This document shows positions 11,601 through 19,979 of a stretch of DNA of 25,090 bases, piece by piece. Both the position numbers and the translations under genes were made by a program. The DNA comes from Isoetes engelmannii (lineage: Eukaryota > Streptophyta > Lycopodiopsida > Isoetales > Isoetaceae). Position 1 is the first letter of the stretch; every line of letters starts with the position of its first letter. Location: assembly GCA_011763485.2 (NCBI GenBank), contig JAANSK020174438.1:1-25090 (forward strand), read 5' to 3'. The notes below the pieces were generated by a model, which made no database searches, was not told the DNA's origin, and was given only the letters and a program-made list of their open reading frames with translations.

Positions 11601-14600
11601 TGAAAATGATGGAATTAAGAAATTTCCTATGAGCTAATAATCCACATCTGTAAAGCCTCAACTTGCTGGATTCCTTTCAAATAAACTTTTAAGGAAGAAA
11701 TTGAACAGTGTGCCAAAAAGGGGGTTTCTAAAGCTCGCAAAGGGATACATTCCTATGCAGATGATAATTTGCTTCAAAGACCCAAGTTGCCTCCTTTCTT
11801 TTCTCGCTATATACACGCTTTTGCCAAACATAAAGTGCTTATTGTTCATGGATGCTGTTTGAGTTTAATTGAAAAACTAAACGGACAAAATGTGAAGAGA
11901 ATGATAAGAGGAACCTTACATAATGGACCTCGGATTAGTTTTATGGAGAAAATTGTATTAATTGGCCTCACAGCCCTACGGGTCGTCCAGGGGTGTTAAT
12001 AAATCTTTCTTTCTTCCTTTCTTTGTATCAAGAGAAAATTGCATTTGTTTTTTGAGTTTGGCTTAAATCAGATCATATCAAGCACCAAAGCACCAGTGCA
12101 ATCGCTATTTGGGTATCATAAATACCACTTGGTGCTCCTGTTGCATTGACCACCAATTACGAATGCCACTGGTATGGGAAATCTAATATATCAAGTGGAT
12201 GATAGCTTACTCTGAAATTACTTATACGGTATGTATGCATATCGAAGTGCACAATAAGTGCCAGGTTCAACCATACAAGAGCTATTTCAATTTTGGCTGG
12301 TTAACTGGCTATATTACTGCTGTAAGAAACAACAAGAAGAACTCAGAAAGAAAAGCAAGCACAAGGAGGCAATTTGTGTCCTTTTCCATGCTGCTTACTG
12401 AAGACATCATCAATGCTATCTCCAGGAAAATCATTGCAAGGTTGGAATTTATGGTTCTTCATTCAAAATTTCTGTCTATGTTCAATTTCTCACACAACTA
12501 ATACCACATCTTTTTGATCCGAATGCACCTTGGTAACGGGAACAGAGTCCCCTGGCCAGGCAAATGTCCGACTTGAAATACCCAATATCAAGAAAACACA
12601 TAAAGAGGATGCCAAACCATTTGAGATATAGGAAATATTGCTGCTAAAAATAACTCCACAAAGAAGCTAATAAAAGAAAAATAAAAAACACGACAAGTTC
12701 AAATTGAACTTCTGCTGGAACTGCCTCCCTTTACATCAGGACTTGGAAGTATTAAAGAAATTAATAAAGTGAGCTATAACCAAAAATATGGATAAAGAAA
12801 AGAGAATCTGTCAAACCTGAACAGCTATCGGAGCATTAGCGGCATTCTCCAGAAATCCTGCAGTAATTTCCATTATGCTTTTAAAATCGAATTGGACATC
12901 AGCTTCCTCATCATCTTCAGAAAGAGCAGCTTTTCGTACTCTGTCACCATAAGTATCAGAAATATCCCAAGAGTTTGCCTGGCAACTGAAGAACTCGTGA
13001 GTTAATTGTTGATCATACTAGAAGAAGATTACACTGCACGAATATGACTTCCACCTGACAAGCTGCAGTATGTCTTGGCACACCAGAAAGCTGACATTCC
13101 TTTGATTTCCGGAGGCTTGGTATTGTCTGAGCACTTGAATCACTATAGTTGGCACTACCAATTTTTGCCTGACATTACAGGATGAGTCTTATATATAAAG
13201 AGAATGTGAAAGCAAACTAATTATCATTATTAATGTATAAATGCTACCTGAAGAAGACTCTTGTACTGCTCATTTCTTTCCAATACTCTATTAAGTGCAT
13301 CATATGCACTTGAAATACTATTGCCTTTGATGTCCAGCAAAACCATAGTGTCACTTTCAACAAGTGTTAAAGTTACACCCTTCTCCAACTCCTGCCAAGA
13401 CGTCTACAACTATAAAATCTAAACACAGTAACTATGCGATGAAGTATCACTTAGGTATATTTAGGAGTTGCCATATGCAAATCATGTTGGCAACCACCAA
13501 ATGCTTGTGGTACAAATGACAGCAATGCTAATGTCCGTCTTTTAATTTCTAGGAAGCTGGTCATATAAATCCTATTATGGAAGCTGCTTATGGTACAAAA
13601 TAACAGCAATGCTAATGTCCGTCTTTTAACTCTTAGAAGATTTTTCACATGAAATCCCATTATCAAAGCTGCTTTATTGGCCTTGTGCAAACTTCTGTGA
13701 CAGGTGCAAAACAAAATTCATGTGAGGCAAGATTGACAAATTAGAAAATTCTATATGTACATCAAGAAGTGTATGCACAAAATTCGATTCCTTCGTAGAA
13801 TAAGAGATAAGTACTGCGGCACTAATGCCTGCTTAGCAAATTAAAAGCTTGTCTTAAGAATAGAAATCCGCAACCTAGAGGAAAGCCAAACATATATGCA
13901 ATACTTGGAGATAAAGTGAGTACTAGCCTCACATTTGCAAGAAAGAAACCTGCTCTGATGTCGGCACTGTGATGCTTGCTGTTACGATATGAAAAGGTCT
14001 ACTTAACATCTCGGTTGGCAAGGCAGCTACAATGGGCCGTTGAGGCATATCGAAGGCATCCTTCTCGCCGATATCCTCACCTTCTACAATCTCTGGTGTT
14101 ACATCTCCCATGTTGCTGCTTATTGAATACCCTGTCCGGCTGAAGCCACTCAAGCGATCAGATAAGTATAGCTTGACGTTGTATTAATGCTGCAGCTTGC
14201 CAAATAAGACTACCTCAAAGTTGAATGCCTATCAGATGGTAGCATAAGGCGTTCGGCCGGAGAATGCAACAGCCGATCGTGTAAAATCGTAGGCCTTAGT
14301 GAAACTAATGGTTTTGGCGTTACATCTTTTCCATTCTCGTCAAAGACCTGCCATAAAGTAAAAATAAATCAACAGCCCATGTATATTAACTTGTCATTTC
14401 TTATGCTGAAATGAAAAGGATTACACTAGGAAGTGGTAAAAGAGTAGGAGATAAGAGGTGATCTGTCGAGGTTCATTTTATGAAAAGTTGTAAGGTAGTA
14501 TACAATGGCAATAATAATATCTACTGCATTGGAGCACTTTTAAATCCCCCGCTTCTTGGACAATGAAAAGATTAGCAGGACGAACTTCTTTAAGGTTGCT

Positions 14601-15039
14601 CATGCTGCTCACTTTTGATTTGAAACACCATTTAAGAATCTGCAGCTTGAAAATACGATACCTCAATTCGATAGTTATATGCTAGACACTCACTTGTATA
14701 ACTTCTGGTTCTGGAACGTCTCCTCCTTTTGATTTTCGGGATCGATGCCTGCTCTCAGTTTTCCGAGCGCTTCGTCTGCAATGTAGCCATATTTCTAGTA
14801 TTAAGGGATCAGAAACTAGGTGAAAACCGGCAAGTTATGCTAAACCCTAACTAGATACGATGATGTTAAACGTACCTGGAGGATGCGTACGACATTTGGG
14901 AGCTGGCAGATAATCGCCTTGAAGAGATAGAACCTGCCGCAGAGCCAGCTCCTTTCCCTTGGTCTCCCAAAGGCAATGCAAGACCCCATGGTGAAGGCCG
15001 TTTAGCGCGGGAAGAAGGCTGATTGTCGTAATCCTCCAT
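2682..15039 (-). CDS. DNAI4: Inner-arm dynein I1/f intermediate chain, IC138/DNAI4 (WDR78) family, 17 coding exons
   Basis: Exons, 5' to 3' on the minus strand: 15039-14876, 14775-14694, 14347-14214, 14139-13950, 13391-13248, 13168-13055, 12978-12817, 11565-11071, 10978-10748, 8546-8372, 8298-8096, 6994-6867, 6732-6627, 5610-5530, 3190-3080, 2992-2849, 2771-2682. All introns are GT-AG, every junction keeps phase, and the total is 2754 bp (917 aa). The family signature VFDENGKDVTPKPL lies at about residues 83-96, a VTLTLVESDTMVLLD block at about 196-210, and seven WD40 blades at about 562-888. In animals and Chlamydomonas this family is an intermediate chain of the two-headed inner-arm dynein I1/f; here it would act in sperm flagella. 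The ATG at 15039 is the first in-frame ATG after an upstream stop. The length is close to known members (roughly 850-1050 aa). Orthology to DNAI4 rather than DNAI1, 2 or 3 is judged from remembered motifs, not a search. Confidence 0.9.
3372..3445. repeat. Perfect 37-bp tandem duplication in dynein intron 14
   Basis: Two identical 37-bp units (3372-3408 and 3409-3445) begin TTTGGCAATAGTCAGGACTA. The lack of any difference points to a recent event. A T-rich run follows at about 3467-3484. Confidence 0.95.
3530..5345 (+). pseudogene. Broken gene-like unit of unknown family, antisense within dynein intron 14
   Basis: This plus-strand stretch looks like a decayed transcription unit. In order it shows an opening stretch encoding SGICVAFYNGVKVETHGP, a Gly/Arg tract (GRGRGRGRGG, 4120-4170), a run encoding NTIAKQLNFPSFVIESIHDG, a poly-G run at 4286-4298, then a long mostly open stretch to 4893 encoding VHVGKLHFKAHLHKISVGQE, AGEVKHLIVLDNQ and VGVFEDGEESFKRGS. 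It ends acidic (FDILDDDFDIV). GTGAGT at 4930 and a T-rich TTGCAG near 4965 look like a small intron. 5190-5345 is T/G-rich like a plant 3' UTR. The reading is interrupted in several places, so it is not a working gene as shown. I do not recognise the family; it may be a host gene fragment or part of an old mobile element. It has no visible end repeats. Confidence 0.4.
5126..5188. repeat. 25-bp direct repeat, period 38
   Basis: CAAGAGGAAGGCAGCCGAAT plus GATAG occurs at 5126-5150 and again at 5164-5188 without change. A 13-bp spacer separates them and itself starts CAAGAGG. It lies in the 3' part of the broken plus-strand unit in intron 14. Confidence 0.95.
5611..6626 (-). other. Dynein intron 13, no other feature seen
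   Basis: This intron of about 1 kb has donor GTTGTTAATT and acceptor CCTTCTAG. It is AT-rich with no open frame of note on either strand and no clear repeat. Confidence 0.7.
6627..10978 (-). CDS. DNAI4: Dynein gene exons 9-13: WD40 blades 1-4
   Basis: Exon 9 encodes LLFYRDFRPREQPLL, an acidic insert, then LEWLWDFQCEITEGRNVSCM, which opens the propeller. Exon 10 gives blade 1 (LLTVGYGQFEFGTQKGGLIA, FWSLKNP) and the start of blade 2 (VTALDFSTNNPNLLA). Exon 11 finishes blade 2 (VGFYNGNVAVYD) and gives blade 3 (VWKLQWIDAS...GRVTQWSLKK). Exon 12 starts with DLEYVNLMRLKR after an AAG acceptor and ends in blade 4 (RGLCFDFSPRDP). Exon 13 continues with MYLVGTEEGFIHKCSRSYNE, a motif strongly conserved in axonemal dynein intermediate chains. 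The exon 12 acceptor at 6995 is the only nearby one that keeps phase, but its tract (CTTCTTCTATGAAG) is weak, so this border is the least certain of the block. Confidence 0.88.
6995..8095 (-). other. Dynein intron 11, no other feature seen
   Basis: Donor is GTACTGAACG and acceptor CTATGAAG. TTTACTGAAGGGYGATC occurs twice (about 7738 and 7788), a minor direct repeat. No gene is supported. Confidence 0.6.
8547..9960 (-). other. 3' part of dynein intron 9, no other feature seen
   Basis: This is AT-rich intronic sequence between exon 10 and the duplicated repeat at 9961. I see no supported coding stretch or RNA gene. Confidence 0.6.
9961..10193. repeat. Diverged direct repeat in dynein intron 9 (copies 9961-10046 and 10107-10193)
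   Basis: Both copies run GAGCARCTGGC-TGA, then ATTCC or TTTCC, CATCTGGAGGCATTGCCTCT (copy 1 has CCTCTGGAAGCATTGCCTCT), CCRTTAG and CTTTTGCCA. Identity is about 75 percent by eye. A TTTC microsatellite (about 9938-9956) lies just before copy 1. Both copies probably come from an older dispersed repeat. Confidence 0.7.
11071..11565 (-). CDS. DNAI4: Dynein gene exon 8: RRxS-repeat segment and start of the conserved helical linker
   Basis: This is the largest exon (165 codons, residues 331-495, phase 0 at both ends). Its first 80 or so residues are low complexity, built of SRRGS-like units separated by short Gly/Ser spacers. RRxS serines fall at about residues 342, 367, 385 and 400, with RQRGS at 354 and several KGS units between. 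The rest (EDEMGLEEFLSL..., ending LEIAERALVQNSFHDK) is the conserved segment that leads into HDK-LLFYRDF across the next junction, as in animal DNAI4. The repeats look like PKA-type phosphorylation sites; that they are used is inference. Confidence 0.88.
11566..12816 (-). other. Dynein intron 7, no other feature seen
   Basis: Donor is GTTTGACAG and acceptor TTTATGCAG. Frames of up to 100 codons occur on the plus strand but have no conserved features. A TTTC-rich microsatellite lies near 12004-12024. Confidence 0.6.
12817..15039 (-). CDS. DNAI4: Dynein gene exons 1-7: disordered N-terminus and conserved pre-propeller blocks
   Basis: This block encodes residues 1-330. Residues 1-82 are basic and Ser-rich (SISSRRLSASS near 37-47, then an Arg/Lys-rich stretch), probably disordered. 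Residues 83-96 carry the family block VFDENGKDVTPKPL. Residues about 191-238 carry ELEKGVTLTLVESDTMVLLD followed by a helical RVLERNEQYKSLLQ, resembling the ETxxLLDLP...NKxY block of animal DNAI4. Residues 277-330 are acidic (SEDDEEADVQFDF). Introns are short (74-346 bp) except intron 4 (558 bp), which holds an 83-bp tandem duplication. Exon 4 has two in-frame acceptors, CAG ending at 14140 and GAG ending at 14149; I used the first because its pyrimidine context is better. Confidence 0.85.
13507..13680. repeat. Imperfect 83-bp tandem duplication in dynein intron 4
   Basis: AGCAATGCTAATGTCCGTCT occurs at 13521 and 13604, each preceded by TGGTACAAA and followed by TTTTAA, a tract ending in CATNNAAATCC, and AAGCTGCTTA or AAGCTGCTTT. 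The copies differ by several substitutions. Chance open frames on the minus strand here come from the duplication. Confidence 0.85.
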
Positions 15040-15282
15040 AGCCTTCCTCGTCAATACCGGTCCGATCTTTCAAGCTACAGCATGGTGGAATTCCTGGCTT
15101 ACGTGGCTGTTCAAGGCATCCTTTACATGCAGAGACAATGTTGACACACATGTTAGGGACAATGCTAACACAAATTATGAACCAATGGTTTTAGATTGCC
15201 CCTTGTTAAGGGCAATTAAAGATTACTTTTGCACCTTGGGATATATTCTGGGTGTATTTAAAGATCTACATCTATAGTTTTT
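15040..15282 (-). promoter_or_regulatory. 5' flank of the dynein gene with a two-codon upstream ORF
   Basis: An in-frame TGA lies upstream of the chosen start, with no ATG between. About 36 bp before the start, ATG-CTG-TAG at 15083-15075 would form a minimal upstream ORF if the transcript begins before it. I see no clear TATA box. The transcription start is not visible from sequence. Confidence 0.3.
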
Positions 15283-15415
15283 GGGTTGCCCGACGGGCAA
15301 ACCCTTGGGAGGTAGGTTGGTAGACTATGCTGTTTTATGGTGTTGGATGTACCATTTTGATGTATCACTTTGAGGGTCCAGATTGAAAATTCCCGCTGCG
15401 TTTATATAACATTAA
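15283..15415. repeat. Dispersed repeat, copy 1, starting in a short hairpin
   Basis: It starts with the near-perfect hairpin GGGTTGCCCG-A-CGGGCAAACCC (15283-15304), then CTTGGGAGGTAGGTTG, TTGGATGTACC, and a region ending near TTTATATAACATTA. A diverged copy in the same direction lies at 18178-18297. The family is unknown; it may be the end of a MITE or another element. Confidence 0.5.
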
Positions 15416-17076
15416 TGGGCGACTGGCTATGGCTTGGCTTCCTCGATCCACGACTCTCCTTCAATTTTCCACCTACCTTTTCTTGGGTATGGTAAAGATT
15501 GTTTTCTTCCCTCCCCCCTTTTTTTATGTTGTTTGTAGGCAGGTGATCTAAGCCGGCTGAGACTTTAATTTCTTGCAGGTTCGACGATGAAGCTAACCAA
15601 ACAGACTGAGAATTGACTATAGTGGAATAGCAGAGTTGCAATGGCATCCTTTTTCTCTTGTCAAAAGCAATGGCAGTTGGCTATGGATGCAATTCCTTTC
15701 TTATTTTTTCTCTATTCTATAGGCACTGATAGAGGCACTGAGGCAGTGAGACACAACTGTGGCGGATGAAAGTTAACGGGGTTTAAAGACAATAGTGATG
15801 GCAGCAATTTCAATTCTCAAAAAAGTACCGAGATCAGGATGTTGGCAGAGATAATAAATACACAAGAAACATTCTCTATTTACTATGCATCCTTCTATTC
15901 TTATTCTGCTGGCCAGTGAAAACAAGAAAAAAGAAGCATTTCATACCTCGTTTCTTTATTCTCTGCTTGCGTTTCTGCCCCAGTCCTTAGATATCAGATG
16001 TGTATTCTGCATTTGTAAGGATTATCATAATGAAAATATCATATTAATAGAATGTTGCTTTGTCCAGACGAAGCCACTAAACATGTAAAGGTATTTCATG
16101 TGTAGATGACAGACACTGAAGCTGAAACCCAGGTTAAGGTGATGTTAAACATCTGAAAAACATTTAATAATATACACAAGAACATCCTTACATATTCATG
16201 CACTAGCTCCACTGCGTTCTGAACTATTAATCATCATTGTTATGTTCAGAGTAGCAAAATAACCAGTTACTTAGTAGCAGAATTGAACCGCTTAGAACCA
16301 GGTAATAAGATATACACTATTTCAATTAATATTCATATGCAGTAGCATTCACAACAACAGAATCATTTTTTTTCTAACCTACTGTAAATCATTAACAAAG
16401 CCAGTGGCAACAATTGAAATTATAATGGAATGCAGCAGCAAAACAAATATATGTTATCATTTAGTCTCCGCTGTAGGATTGTGTTTGAATAGAAAGTATA
16501 AGCAAGTATCAATCAAACAACAACTCAGGTCATGCATAACCAAATTTAAACTCTTATTGATTCTCTCCAACGGAGTCAACAAATTTCCAGATCATAAGGC
16601 AGTTCATTATTGACTGCATAAGCATACAACAACCTTAACGTTTTTAATAGACTCGCATGAGTTTCTTTTATGATTAATTTTGAAACATAGAATGAATAGA
16701 AGGCAACAGAGCTTACTTAACACGCTCCGATCCAGAACAACTGCTCCACCAAATGAAAGCTTTATTCTCTCAATCACAACTACCTGATTCAATTCTCCCT
16801 CCAGATCCCGTTCTTCCAAATCCGCTGCTCTCTTCTTCCTGAACGCGGCTGTCCTAAGAATCTTCTTCTTCTTGGCTGCTTCTTGCAGGGGTCTCCTTCG
16901 TCGATCTCTGGATCATGTGCTTCGTGGCTGATCCATTTCTTCCCTAAAACGTGGCTGCCCAAAGAATCTCCTCCAAGACGCTTTTCTTCAAGGCATTTAG
17001 GGCTTTCCACGACAACCCTTAGATTAGAGTAATTCGGTAAACAATCTCGACCCTTTAATATTTTTTGGTCACTTCT
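15416..17076. other. Intergenic stretch upstream of the dynein gene
   Basis: This is mostly AT-rich with no supported gene. The exception is 16784-16914 on the minus strand, a charged open stretch (EAAKKKKILRTAAFRKKRAA, then EERDLEGELNQ) that ends at a good donor, CAG|GTAGTT. It has no ATG and no identified partner exon. Confidence 0.35.
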
Positions 17077-18190
17077 CTTTAGCAATAATAATGTGCTATC
17101 GCACATAGGGTTACCCTCGTGGGAAGGATCCAAACCAGAAAAAACGAAATTCTAGTACAAGAAGGAAGGAACAGAGAAAAATTTGCTCCAAGGTTATAGT
17201 CCAATTTGTGAGTACAGTGTGGAAGCCAATGGCAGGCATGCTTATTGTAAGTGTTAGCTTCTTAGAAATGAATGTCTTAAGATCTACAGTCATGTTTCAG
17301 ATTTGACTAAATTGTAAAAATGATTTGCAGGAAGGGGAAATTCTGCATCGCGAGCTCCTCTACTTCGAAGTTAAGCAGACTAAGAAGTCTCTAGTTGCAT
17401 CTCATCAGGATCAAAAATCTACATGCGAAAAATTACAGACATGAAGCCAAAAATGAGGTAAGAATCGATCTACAGAAAAGCCTAATCCAAACAAAAAAAT
17501 TATGCATGCATGCAAGACTCTGAACTGCCTCTACTCCCCACTTCATAATGCTCACACGAGGTCCACAGCGCTATCTGCATCTGAATTTGCCCATGAAGAA
17601 GCGTAAATTGATAACTTCTCCCTATGGAAGTATCGCAATTTGAATCTCAGCCCTTGTTTTTTCTTCCTACTCAAATCTGTAATAATCATTTGGTACATGC
17701 CTGTCATATTCGGTTTTCATCCCCTGATCCATCCCTAGGATTTCCCTTTGAGCCGAGTAGGCTTTTTAGCAGATCGATTCTTACCTCATTTTTGCTTCAT
17801 GCTTGCAGTGGTTTGCACATGCAATAGAGTTTCTGATCCTTTCGCATGTAGATTTCTGATCCTAATGGGATGCAACTAAAGACTTCTTAGTCTGCTTGAA
17901 CTCAAAGCGGAGGAAGCTTGCGATGCGGAATTTCCCGTTCTTGCACTTACAATTCAGTCAAATCTGAAGCATGATTGTAGATCTTAAGACATTCATTTCC
18001 AAGAAGCGAAGGCTTACAATAAGCATACCTACCATCGGCTTCCACATTGTCCTCGCAAATTGAATGTAACCACGGAGCCTGAGGTTGTTTTTCTCTATTC
18101 CTTCTATACTACATTTTGTGTTTTTCTAGTTTGGATCCTTCCCATGAGGACAATCCTCTGTGTGATAGCACATTATTAGGTTGCTAAAAA
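17077..18190. repeat. Large imperfect inverted repeat (arms 17077-17485 and 17757-18190)
   Basis: The left arm read on the plus strand matches the reverse complement of the right arm almost throughout. Shared landmarks are AATGTGCTATC, GGGAAGGATCCAAAC, AAATGAATGTCTTAAGATCT, TCAGATTTGACT, AAGCAGACTAAGAAGTCT, AATCTACATGCGAAA and ATGAGGTAAGAATCGATCT. By eye identity is about 80-85 percent with small indels, so the copies are not fresh. The spacer is about 271 bp. Both arms hold short open stretches but none runs across an arm. It could be a foldback element or an inverted duplication of an unrelated piece; no target-site duplication was found. Confidence 0.8.
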
Positions 18191-18297
18191 GCAAACCCTT
18201 GGGAAGTAGGTTGATGGAATATATGTCATTTGATATTGGTGGATGTACCCATTTGGGGCCCATATCGAAAATCTATATTGCCCTATGTGGCATTAGT
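18178..18297. repeat. Dispersed repeat, copy 2, abutting the inverted repeat
   Basis: This copy has the looser hairpin GGTTGC-TAAAA-AGCAAACC, then CTTGGGAAGTAGGTTG, GGTGGATGTACCCATTTGGG, CATATCGAAAATCTAT and GTGGCATTAGTCAGG. It overlaps the outer end of the inverted repeat's right arm. The match to copy 1 is clear at the start and looser later. Confidence 0.5.
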
Positions 18298-18429
18298 CAG
18301 GGGCTCCTCTGCCATCGTTTCCTGTGAGACGACGTTGGACCCCCATTGGACGCCCTCCGACCGACAATTGTGCTTTTCCATTGGCTTCTTGTTGGCATGG
18401 ACATGGCCTCGATATAATGTTTTGTAGAA

Positions 18430-18773
18430 CTTGACCATATTCACAAAGCAAGCCGACTGAAGGGGTTTTCAATCCACCCAATGGATCTAACCTCTACTGT
18501 GCAAAGTTGGTAATTTATGGAGCTTATTTGGAAGAACCCCTTGCTTTTCTTTGGATTTGTAATCATTTGGAGCATGTAATCCTTAACAACCAGAGGATCC
18601 TAAAAGAGAGTTTTGAAATAGGTCTTAATGGTGATTCTGGAAGGATATCAGCTCATTTCCAAGAATCTGGTCTCTGGTTTTTTGAAATTTACATTTTAAC
18701 AATCCAGTCATTAAGATCAGTCATTGGGCATTCTGGAGTACATGTAATTATCAGACAACCTACAGCGCGATAA
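18430..18773 (+). other. Unidentified open stretch, about 115 codons
   Basis: One plus-strand frame is open from about 18430 to the stop before 18776. It reads like protein: KPTEGVFNPPNGSNLYCAKL, then VIYGAYLEEPLAFLWICNHL, then GDSGRISAHFQESGLWFFE. No ATG starts it, and the sequence before it in the same frame is closed. I do not recognise it. It may be a gene or element fragment; a chance ORF is less likely given the composition. Confidence 0.25.
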
Positions 18774-19040
18774 CACATTTTTTGTTCTTTTTTCGAGGTG
18801 AAAACCTTTTTGGTATTTTCCCCACGTGATTGTCGGCCTAAGGTTTTTAGCTTTTTAGATGCTAAGACATTTTCAAATCCAGCGAAATATTCAATCTGCG
18901 CTAGCGCCATAGAAGGATATTGACATATTATTACAGCCAAATAGAAACTTAACAGAAGGTGGTTATTGTTTCTAGCAGGTGGTAGGAGCAAATATGTAAG
19001 CAGAAGAAGGCAAATGTTTATTCTTGCATATTTTGCTACA

Positions 19041-19150
19041 TATCCTACTCGAGTGGCTCTTCTTACACATTCTGGTAGATATCCTATTCGAGTTGCTCTT
19101 TTTGCAGATTCTGATAAATTTCCTACTCGAGTTGCAAATCTGAGAAAGCA
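19041..19150 (+). repeat. 39-bp tandem repeat, three diverged copies (13-codon period)
   Basis: Copies begin at 19041, 19080 and 19119 with TATCCTACTCGAGT, TATCCTATTCGAGT and TTTCCTACTCGAGT. Because 39 is a multiple of three, one plus frame repeats as YPTRVALLTHSGR, YPIRVALFADSDK and FPTRVANLRKH, inside an open stretch at 18966-19169. The host protein, if any, is not recognised. Confidence 0.75.
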
Positions 19151-19979
19151 TATATTCGTAGTTATGTAGATGATGAATTGAGCTTCAAAAGTAGACCTAC
19201 TCTGTTGTTTATCCTAGATGCCATAGCCAAAAAAGAGGTAAGGATTCTAGGCTTAAAATCTTGAGACTTATGTTTCATTTAAAAAATAAATCCATTTATG
19301 TTCATCGAAAACTTATTGAATGGAATAGGGTTATAATCAAGCAACTAGTATATGAGCTTCTCAAGAATGGAAAAGAGGTTCATGTAGCACTTCCCGTGTT
19401 GTACATACGACCCGGTACAACTAGCTCATCTTCCCCATGTCGCATGCCCATGTCGGACACCCACCGCGTCGCCAACACCCAACCTCACTCGTGTTGGGGG
19501 TGATACAGGGATATGGTTTAGGTTTGGAATCTTGGATCACAGAGTACACAAGCAGTCGGAATTCTTCAGCAACAGCAACTTATAGAGTTTATTGTGATTG
19601 GGCAAAGGAATTGATCACAGTCAAAATATACTTGCCTTGATCTGTAAGGTATCTTTGAGTACTTGGTCGGGGACAGGAAGAATGATGGTAATTAATGCGT
19701 GGGTGCAGAAATTGAATTCTTCCTTTCCAATTAGATCCTTGAGTTAGATTTCCTAGTTGCATTTGCGTCATGTCCGTACCTTTATCTTTATGTCTTCTCG
19801 TTTCCTGTGCCACCCCTGCTTTTCCCAAAACCTTCCCTTTTCGAAACGTTGTCTTCTTCTCGACTTCTTTCTCTATGCATGCATAACTGTTTGTGTTATC
19901 AACTATGGAGAACTACATTTCCCCATCTGGATCTTGAACTTGAGATGAACCATCTGATACTGAAGACCCCAATGCAAGC

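Noticed and set aside
16789-17133. 114-codon minus-strand open frame
   Set aside because: It begins within the left arm of the inverted repeat and has no recognised domain; another frame of the same stretch looks more protein-like.
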